DNA of 64,000 bases from Klebsiella huaxiensis (GTDB lineage: Bacteria; Pseudomonadota; Gammaproteobacteria; Enterobacterales; Enterobacteriaceae). The position numbers and the translations under genes are program-made. Below the pieces are notes generated by a model. The model was given only the letters and a program-made list of their open reading frames with translations, ran no database searches and had not been told where the DNA came from. The stretch lies in contig NZ_CP036175.1 of assembly GCF_003261575.2 (NCBI RefSeq), positions 2,728,001 through 2,792,000 on the forward strand, written 5' to 3'. Shown piece after piece: positions 59,225 through 64,000 of this stretch (positions within the stretch are counted from its first letter, which is position 1; every line of letters begins with the position of its first letter).

Positions 59225-60184
59225 TTAGATCCCTGAAGTTAAAGTGATAAACAGCGGCAGCGACAGGATACACAGAACCGAGCTTAACAGCAGCACCGCT
59301 TCCGCATCCGGCGACTGCACGCCAAAGCGGTTACCGAACACCACGCCGAAGAAACCGGCCGCCAGGGCAATCATCAGAATGGCGGTAATGGCGATGGAGC
59401 CATGCAGACCGAGTAGCATCACCAGACCCCAGGCGATAAACGGTTGCACCAGCAGTTTAACGATGGTCGATGTGGCGATGAGCGCGTTGAGTTGCAGCTT
59501 ACGCGCCGACAGAATCACCCCGGTCAGGAACAGTGCTGCGGCGGTTGCCGCCAGGCCCAGCGGTTTGATTGAGGCCAGCAGCAGGTCCGGCATTTTGATA
59601 CCGATGGCGGAAAGTACCACCCCCAGCAGCGGGCCCCAGACAATCGGTTTTTTCACCGAACGCCACATCAGTATCGGCAGCATCGCCAGCGTCGAACCGC
59701 TATTTTCTCCGGCTGCCAGCGCCTTTTCACGTTCCAGAATCAGCAGACAGAACGGCGTCATCAATACCGAACCACAGGCAATAGACACGGCGACCGAGAG
59801 CGAGGTTGACGCACCTTCGCCAAGCACGCTGCCAAGAATCGGCAGGCCGAGCGCGGCGTAGTTAGGCAGCGCCACGGTCAGGGTCAGCACGGCGGCATCC
59901 TGCGGTGAGCGCTTAAAGACGCGGGTAGCGAGGAAGTAGATGGCCGCGTAGGTGATCCACATCGCGCCGGTGAGCACCAGCACCAGCGGCGATTGAGCGA
60001 CAATCCCGCTCCATGGAGTCTGTACCGTGGCGCTAAACAGCGTCGCGGGCAGAGCGAAGTCCATCACGAAAATGTTGAGTAGCGAGACGTTTTTGTTATC
60101 GACCATTTTGGCCTTGCCGGCCCAGAAGCCCAGCAGCATGATGACAAAAATCGGCGCGAGGGCATGAATAATCACATAAGTCAT
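59225..60184 (-). CDS. mdcF: malonate transporter MdcF (AEC family)
   Basis: 319-residue inner-membrane carrier of the auxin efflux carrier family with about ten helices. It opens MTYVIIHALAPIFVIMLLGFWAGK and has the mid-protein break region VALPNYAALGLPIL. In mdc operons MdcF is the predicted malonate importer. AGGTG lies before the ATG. A 131-bp gap with a hairpin separates it from mdcE, the only large gap in the operon. Confidence 0.9.
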   Translation of the reverse strand: MTYVIIHALAPIFVIMLLGFWAGKAKMVDNKNVSLLNIFVMDFALPATLFSATVQTPWSGIVAQSPLVLVLTGAMWITYAAIYFLATRVFKRSPQDAAVLTLTVALPNYAALGLPILGSVLGEGASTSLSVAVSIACGSVLMTPFCLLILEREKALAAGENSGSTLAMLPILMWRSVKKPIVWGPLLGVVLSAIGIKMPDLLLASIKPLGLAATAAALFLTGVILSARKLQLNALIATSTIVKLLVQPFIAWGLVMLLGLHGSIAITAILMIALAAGFFGVVFGNRFGVQSPDAEAVLLLSSVLCILSLPLFITLTSGI

Positions 60185-60250
60185 AAATCACCTGTAAATG
60201 AAAAAGAGTACTGACGCGATTGTTATAATTTCTAAAAGCAGTCTCTCCCC

Positions 60251-60273
60251 AAAGACACTCGATGAGTGCCTTT
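60251..60273 (-). other. hairpin in the mdcE-mdcF gap
   Basis: AAAGACACTC and GAGTGCCTTT pair over 10 bp (one G-U) with a 3-nt loop. No U-run follows on the minus strand, so it is more likely an RNA-processing or stability element, or a leaky terminator. Confidence 0.5.
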
Positions 60274-60315
60274 AGGTGGCCGCTTCCGGCAGGTTTTCTT
60301 CTACTTAGGGACTGA

Positions 60316-61116
60316 CTACCAGCTGGCGCGCATACGATCGCGTACTAGCTGGGAACTACGACGGTTCTCCGCACCCAGGCGGCACTTCAGCGTGGTATCC
60401 TGGCGGGCGTCAGCGATGGCGTCGCGCAGGGTGGTGGTGACCAGCGTCAGGTCGCGGGCGTCTGGGGCATCCGGATTGCTGATATCGAGCAGGGCGGAGA
60501 GCAGGCCGAGCGTTGCGTAGTTGCTGACGTCATAGGCCATCGGCGGGATAGTTGCCGCCAGTTTCTCCAGCGCCTCAACGGTACGCAGGGTGATGCGCGC
60601 GGCGGACTCTTTGCCCATCGCGTGGACCAGCACGCCGCTGTCGTTAAAGGCGATCAGGCGGTTGGCCTGGTAGCCGTGGGCCAGAAACGCCCCGGACATC
60701 GCTTTGCCGACAATCAGGCCAATCACCGGGTGACCAGCAAGACGCGCTTTGGCATAAGCGCCTGCCGCACCGGCCAGCGCCTGGTGAATACCGAAGGCCT
60801 CTTCGCGGCGACCATAGGCCTGGCTTGGCACATCGATAACCGCAATGATTGGGCGCTTCACCGGGTTATCCGCATCGGCATCGATAGTTTCGTTGACCAC
60901 TTTCGCCAGAGTCCAGCCTTCAAGCAGGCCGACTTCGCCCTGAGCGGCGCGCGGGTAGTGGTTTTTAGCATCCGGCACCACGGCGATAAAACGCACGGTT
61001 TCACCGTTAAAATCGGCATCGGCAACCTGTACTGACGGGCACAGACCGCTCATCAGCGGGGCATTTGGTGCCAGCTGGTTTAGCCACAGCGCGGCGCGAT
61101 TAGTGAACTGACTCAT
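60316..61116 (-). CDS. mdcE: malonate decarboxylase gamma subunit MdcE
   Basis: 266-residue carboxyltransferase-fold subunit which, with MdcD, decarboxylates malonyl-S-ACP to acetyl-S-ACP. Landmarks: VIDVPSQAYGRREEAFGIHQALAGAAGAYAKARLAGHPVIGLIVGKAMSGAFLAHGYQA, the crotonase-like oxyanion region. The ATG overlaps the mdcD stop as TAATG, and GAGGAG lies before it. Confidence 0.93.
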   Translation of the reverse strand: MSQFTNRAALWLNQLAPNAPLMSGLCPSVQVADADFNGETVRFIAVVPDAKNHYPRAAQGEVGLLEGWTLAKVVNETIDADADNPVKRPIIAVIDVPSQAYGRREEAFGIHQALAGAAGAYAKARLAGHPVIGLIVGKAMSGAFLAHGYQANRLIAFNDSGVLVHAMGKESAARITLRTVEALEKLAATIPPMAYDVSNYATLGLLSALLDISNPDAPDARDLTLVTTTLRDAIADARQDTTLKCRLGAENRRSSQLVRDRMRASW

Positions 61117-61949
61117 TATTTCTCCTCCCGGGCGAATAGCTGTTTGATCTGCGCGGTATCCGCCTGCTGGCGGGTATCGAAGTGGGTCAAACGGGTCAGG
61201 AAATCATCATATTTGTCGCTGCGATGCTGGGCCGGTACGCCCTGGGCAATCGCCTCGTTCATTGCCGTTTTCACCGCGTTGACGCCGTCACCCACCAGCG
61301 CATCCACCAGGCCGCTGGCGTAGCGAATTTGGCCGCCGGTCATGCTCCAGATAAACGGACGGTCACGGGAGTCATACTCTTCAATCCCCGCTTCCTGTTC
61401 GATAACTTGTGGCCCGTTGAGCCCCAGGCGTGCTTCGCGGGTGACAATCAGGTAGCTGCACAGTGCCGCGGCGATGGACATCCCACCGAAGCAGCCGACG
61501 GTGCCGGTGATAATACCGACCACCGGGGTGTAGCGACGCAGGTCGACAATCGCGGCATGAATATCGGCGATAGCGGCAAGGCCCAGATTGGCCTCCTGCA
61601 GACGCACGCCGCCGGTTTCCAGGCACAGCACCGCCTGGGTGGGGATACCGTTGCGGTTATCTTCCGCCGCCAGTTCAAGCGCGGCGGCCATTTTCGCGCC
61701 GGAGACTTCGCCCATGCTGCCGCCCTGGAAGGTGCCTTCGATGGCGATCACCACCGCGGGTTGACCGTTAATGGTACCTTTCGCGACCACCATGCCGTCA
61801 TCGGACTGCGGGACGATACCCTGTGCGCCCAGCCACGGCGACATGATGCCTTCGAACGGGTCGAGCAGCTCGCGATAGCTACCGTCGTCCAGCAGGATGC
61901 GGGCGCGTTCGCGGGCACGTAATTCGATAAAGCTGCGATCGTTACGCAT
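61116..61949 (-). CDS. mdcD: malonate decarboxylase beta subunit MdcD
   Basis: 277-residue partner of MdcE in the decarboxylase core. Motifs: SFIELRARERARILLDDGSYREL, IEGTFQGGSMGEVSGAKMAAALELA, GGVRLQEANLGLAAIADIHAAI, and GTVGCFGGMSIAAALCSYLI. I start at MRNDRSF, which has GAGGAGG upstream and overlaps the mdcC end by 8 bp; codons upstream are a shadow of mdcC. Confidence 0.93.
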   Translation of the reverse strand: MRNDRSFIELRARERARILLDDGSYRELLDPFEGIMSPWLGAQGIVPQSDDGMVVAKGTINGQPAVVIAIEGTFQGGSMGEVSGAKMAAALELAAEDNRNGIPTQAVLCLETGGVRLQEANLGLAAIADIHAAIVDLRRYTPVVGIITGTVGCFGGMSIAAALCSYLIVTREARLGLNGPQVIEQEAGIEEYDSRDRPFIWSMTGGQIRYASGLVDALVGDGVNAVKTAMNEAIAQGVPAQHRSDKYDDFLTRLTHFDTRQQADTAQIKQLFAREEK

Positions 61950-62241
61950 GAGCCACCTCCTCAAAAACCTGTTCAATGCGGATACGCGCCACGCCCGGCG
62001 TTGCACCGAAATCGTGGATAATCAGCAGCCCGCCGGGCAGGCCGTTAACCAGGTTCAGGCGGTCGAACAGCGCGTTCCAGCGCGCCTGGCTGTTGTCCAC
62101 CGAAGTGGTTATTTCTACGTTGAGCGTGTTGCTCTGTCCGGCGGTATAGAGCACTTCCATATCGCCGGAGCCAACAACGCCTGCCAGCGCTTTGCCGCTG
62201 AGGGCGCGGTTGGCAGGAAATGACAATTTAATCTGTTCCAT
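61942..62241 (-). CDS. mdcC: malonate decarboxylase acyl carrier protein MdcC (delta)
   Basis: 99-residue acyl carrier subunit. Ser25 in VVGSGDMEVLY is the residue that carries the modified dephospho-CoA arm. It shuttles acetyl and malonyl groups between MdcA and MdcDE. Start MEQIKLSFPANRAL; ends inside the mdcD start. Seventeen nt separate it from mdcB. Confidence 0.93.
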   Translation of the reverse strand: MEQIKLSFPANRALSGKALAGVVGSGDMEVLYTAGQSNTLNVEITTSVDNSQARWNALFDRLNLVNGLPGGLLIIHDFGATPGVARIRIEQVFEEVAHA

Positions 62242-62258
62242 AACATCCTCTGAATGCG

Positions 62259-63101
62259 TTAGGCGGAAACCCGGTCGAGAAACAGGGTGGCGGCAAGCAG
62301 GTCCGCAGCGCCACCCGGCGAGGCGTTCTGCGCCAGCATCTGGGCATCAAGTTGCGCCAGAGCGGCGCGGCCCGTAGCTGTCGCACATCCTCCGGCGGTT
62401 AGCACCTCGGCAGCACCTTGCTGCATGGCGTCAAGTCCCGCCATTCCGGCGCGAGAGAGCACGCAGGTATCGCTGAGCGAAGTCATAATCGCTATCAGCG
62501 CGTCGAGGCGGGCTTGCTCTTCGCTGGCCCCCTGCGCCCGGCTGCGCAGCAGCTGCGGCAGCGCCAGGGTGGTGATGTGCGGAAAAGCGCACTGCGCCTC
62601 TTCACGCGCACCCGGCACCTGCCAGCGGCGGCTGGCGCGCAGACCTTTACTGAAGGTCTTCGGCGCGCAAGCGTCCGGCAAACGGGCGAGGGCGGCGGCA
62701 GTTTCCGCGATTCTCTGTGAATGACCTTTTCCCCCCATCATGGCCGTTGCGCTGACCAGCAGGCCAAGGGCCCAGATAGCGCCGCGATGGGTGTTGACCC
62801 CGGCCGTCGCCTGCATCATCTGCGCTTCGCCTTCACGGCCCAGACGACCAACGGTCTCGCGCAGGGCGATATCAACCGGGCGCAGCCAGCTTTGCTGTGC
62901 CAGCGCGTGAAAAGTCGGTGTCAGGCTATGGGCCGAGCGTTCCATCAGCGCCAGATTCAGGTCCAGATGCGCGCCGTTGCCACGGCTATCAACCAGGCCA
63001 GGTTTCGGGCTAAGGCGCGCTTCGTCGATCAGGCAGTCGCTGGCGATTTGCGCCAGACGCCGGGCCCGGGTTTCTGCGAGTTGGGGAGAGAGGTTTTTCA
63101 T
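62259..63101 (-). CDS. mdcB: triphosphoribosyl-dephospho-CoA synthase MdcB
   Basis: 280-residue CitG-family enzyme that makes the prosthetic-group precursor from ATP and dephospho-CoA. Motifs: EARLSPKPGLVDSRGNGAHLDLNLALMERSAHSL and GVNTHRGAIWALGLL. The ATG shares TAATG with the mdcA stop, with CCGGAG before it; upstream in-frame codons belong to mdcA in another frame. Confidence 0.93.
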   Translation of the reverse strand: MKNLSPQLAETRARRLAQIASDCLIDEARLSPKPGLVDSRGNGAHLDLNLALMERSAHSLTPTFHALAQQSWLRPVDIALRETVGRLGREGEAQMMQATAGVNTHRGAIWALGLLVSATAMMGGKGHSQRIAETAAALARLPDACAPKTFSKGLRASRRWQVPGAREEAQCAFPHITTLALPQLLRSRAQGASEEQARLDALIAIMTSLSDTCVLSRAGMAGLDAMQQGAAEVLTAGGCATATGRAALAQLDAQMLAQNASPGGAADLLAATLFLDRVSA

Positions 63102-64000
63102 TACCAGCTCCGGAATTTTGCCGGTGGGTTGTACAGGCCGTCGGACCATTCCACCAGGTCTGAGACGCTGCCAGCAGCAAGCAAGGAGCGGGTGGCGTCG
63201 CTACGACGAATGCCGATATCTTCCGGGTAAACGACTTTTCCGCTGCGGCGCAGTTCGGCCACGCGTTTGGCGTCAACTCCGAGGCCGATATCGGTGATCC
63301 CGGCCACCGCAGCGACCATCGCCCGGCGCTCTTCAAGGCTTTCCGCGCGATAGAGATAGGCAATTCCTTCTTCGGTTAGTACGTGGGTTACGTCATCGCC
63401 GTAGATCATCACTGGCGCCAGCGGCATTCCGGAGGTTTTCGCCACTTCAATGGCATCCAGTTTTTCTACGAAGGTTGGTTTAACGCCCGCCTGGAAGGTT
63501 TCCACCATCTGCACCACCAACTTTTTACCGCGTTGCATCGGGTCGGGTTCGGTAATCATATTCAGCCAGGCCGGGGTGGCGTGACGACGACCGTGCGGGT
63601 CATGACCCATGTTAGGCGCGCCGCCGAAGCCGGAAAGACGCCCACGGGTGACGGTCGATGAGTTGGCGTAGCCATCCACCTGGAGTGTTGAGCCGATAAA
63701 CATATCCACCGCGTACTGACCTGCCAGCTGGCAGAAGGCGCGGTTGGAACGCATGGAGCCATCTGCGCCGGTAAAGAATACGTCAGGGCGGGCGCGGATG
63801 TACTCTTCCATCCCCAGTTCGCCGCCGAAGCAGTGCACGCTCTCCACCCAGCCGCTTTCAATCGCCGGGATCAGCGTCGGATGCGGGTTCAGGGTCCAGT
63901 GTTTACAGATTTTGCCCTTCAGACCGAGCTGTTCGCCGTAGGTCGGCAGCAGCAGTTCGATGGCGGCGGTGTTAAAGCCGATACCGTGGTTTAGCGATTG
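63101..64000 (-). CDS. mdcA: malonate decarboxylase alpha subunit MdcA, 3-prime part
   Basis: Acetyl-S-ACP:malonate ACP transferase that swaps acetyl for malonate on MdcC. Only the C-terminal 299 codons are in the window; the frame is open to the right edge and the full protein is about 550 residues. Visible sequence begins QSLNHGIGFNTAAIELLLPTY and includes KICKHWTLNPHPTLIPAIESGW, FCQLAGQYAVDMFIGSTLQVDG and GFGGAPNMGHDPHGRRHATPAW. First gene of the mdc operon; its promoter lies outside the window. Confidence 0.94.
   Translation of the reverse strand, partial: QSLNHGIGFNTAAIELLLPTYGEQLGLKGKICKHWTLNPHPTLIPAIESGWVESVHCFGGELGMEEYIRARPDVFFTGADGSMRSNRAFCQLAGQYAVDMFIGSTLQVDGYANSSTVTRGRLSGFGGAPNMGHDPHGRRHATPAWLNMITEPDPMQRGKKLVVQMVETFQAGVKPTFVEKLDAIEVAKTSGMPLAPVMIYGDDVTHVLTEEGIAYLYRAESLEERRAMVAAVAGITDIGLGVDAKRVAELRRSGKVVYPEDIGIRRSDATRSLLAAGSVSDLVEWSDGLYNPPAKFRSW

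Noticed and set aside
1..64000. CRISPR arrays, rRNA, tRNA or toxin-antitoxin pairs
   Set aside because: No spaced direct repeats, no tRNA-like cloverleaf or CCA-ended sequence was noticed, and no small gene pairs of that type were seen.

Overview
The window is enterobacterial chromosome from the replication-terminus region, most likely Klebsiella or Raoultella. Three things point there: an E. coli-like backbone in which nearly every protein aligns by eye with a known E. coli K-12 product; a beta-ketoadipate (pca) cluster, a malonate decarboxylase (mdc) operon, and a cytoplasmic NADH:fumarate reductase with its own ApbE, all typical of Klebsiella; and a tus gene with a Ter site in its promoter. 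I saw no rRNA, tRNA, CRISPR array, prophage or complete insertion sequence. The species cannot be fixed from this window alone.

Layout. 0.3-7.1 kb: add, an orphan NlpA/MetQ-type lipoprotein, a yedE-yedF-ydfZ sulfur/selenium-type locus with a well-formed FNR promoter, a ~204-bp MITE-like element, a CorA/ZntB-type transporter and malY without malX or malI. 7.3-24.1 kb: conserved backbone ydgA, manA, fumA, fumC, tus/Ter, rstBA, ydgC, folM, ydgI, ydgH, pntAB, ydiH. 24.2-27.5 kb: uspE, fnr (with an FNR autoregulatory box), ogt, smrA. 27.5-33.6 kb: pcaR and divergent pcaIJFBDC with PcaR-type operators; pcaGH are absent. 33.6-36.1 kb: a large OafA-type acyltransferase/SGNH fusion. 36.5-40.3 kb: GPH sugar permease, cytoplasmic GH5-like hydrolase and LacI regulator. 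40.3-50.3 kb: an anaerobic C4-dicarboxylate module. 50.4-57 kb: LysR/SDR pair, orphan MurQ-like SIS protein, mqo, a BIME, and a Bcr/CflA permease whose start looks frameshifted. 56.8-64 kb: mdcR and the mdc operon, with mdcA running off the right edge.

How the genes fit together. The 40-50 kb module reads as a self-contained fumarate-respiration or fermentation system. A DASS dicarboxylate antiporter and a class I fumarase (FumB type) are transcribed one way. A 925-residue OYE-FMN_bind-FAD fumarate reductase and the cytosolic ApbE that would attach its FMN are transcribed the other way. DcuS/DcuR-type sensing lies beside them. A perfect FNR consensus and repeated GTAACTAAA motifs lie in the AT-rich region between the two arms. 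The pca genes take beta-carboxymuconate to succinyl-CoA and acetyl-CoA. The mdc operon converts malonate to acetate and CO2. With fumA, fumC, fumB and mqo, the window is unusually rich in malate/fumarate enzymes.

The most distinctive observations are the fumarate reductase/ApbE/DcuSR module with shared promoter motifs, the FNR class II architecture at ydfZ beside yedEF, the PcaR operators, the Ter site, the MITE-like element, and the frameshifted permease. All assignments come from reading the sequence and recalled families; no database search was run.
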